The notes under the pieces are model-generated. The model saw only the letters and a program-made list of their open reading frames with translations. It made no database searches and was not told where the DNA came from. From assembly GCA_964398215.1 (NCBI GenBank), contig CAYNNP010000336.1:1-5687 (forward strand): a stretch of 5,687 nucleotides of DNA. The letters run 5' to 3'. Position 1 is the first letter of the stretch; each line of letters opens with the position of its first letter. Of the stretch, positions 5,686-5,687 are shown in pieces. Source of the stretch: CAYNNP01 sp964398215. GTDB lineage: Bacteria; Planctomycetota; Planctomycetia; Pirellulales; Pirellulaceae. The translations under genes and the position numbers were made by a program.

Positions 5686-5687
5686 TA

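Larger units (their letters stand above)
5357..5687. other. gene-free, repeat-rich right end
   Basis: No convincing protein is encoded on either strand. After a unique-looking stretch (about 5377-5470), the sequence from about 5490 on is a patchwork of inverted repeats, the right copy of the 26-base direct repeat, and a short direct repeat that runs to the window edge. This looks like dispersed intergenic repeat DNA, with CCGCTTGG-type and GGCTAAAGC-type phrases that I associate with planctomycete genomes. Confidence 0.5.

Noticed and set aside
5649..5687. CRISPR array
   Set aside because: Only two 12-base units with a 13-base gap are visible; both are far too short for CRISPR repeats and spacers, and no cas gene is present.

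Overview
The window looks like part of a planctomycete chromosome, probably from the Rhodopirellula/Pirellula group. This rests on a secreted PL10-type pectate lyase-like enzyme, a GAPDH, a stand-alone receiver protein, loosely packed genes with weak Shine-Dalgarno sites, and repeat-rich intergenic DNA. It is an inference from gene character, not from a marker gene.

Layout. Bases 1-671 hold no intact gene. On the minus strand at 163-315 there is a short open frame that reads like the N-terminal helix-turn-helix of an IS21-type transposase (IstA) and then stops. At 524-584 there is a REP-like hairpin preceded by a second copy of its left arm. From 672 to 2114 (+) lies a secreted, divergent family-10 pectate lyase. 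It converges on a glyceraldehyde-3-phosphate dehydrogenase gene (2354-3382, minus), and the two share a strong palindromic terminator at 2291-2324. Divergent from GAPDH, a SAM-dependent methyltransferase runs from 3569 to 4366 (+). After a 148-base gap come a CheY-like single-domain response regulator (4515-4892) and a four-helix DUF423 membrane protein (4889-5356). These two overlap by ATGA and probably form a two-gene operon. Bases 5357-5687 hold no gene but contain several inverted and direct repeats.

How the genes relate. No single pathway joins all five genes. The pectate lyase-like enzyme would feed uronate-containing polysaccharide breakdown and GAPDH is central glycolysis, but they are convergent and transcribed separately. 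Only the response regulator and DUF423 pair show close physical coupling.

The least ordinary feature is a 26-base direct repeat (23 of 26 identical). One copy is in the tail of the transposase-like fragment near the left end (169-194) and the other is near the right end (5602-5627). Both copies keep a similar minus-strand peptide (PDVK.Q.Q followed by a stop), so the five-gene block is bracketed by related mobile-element or dispersed-repeat debris. I found no convincing evidence of a new multi-gene system.
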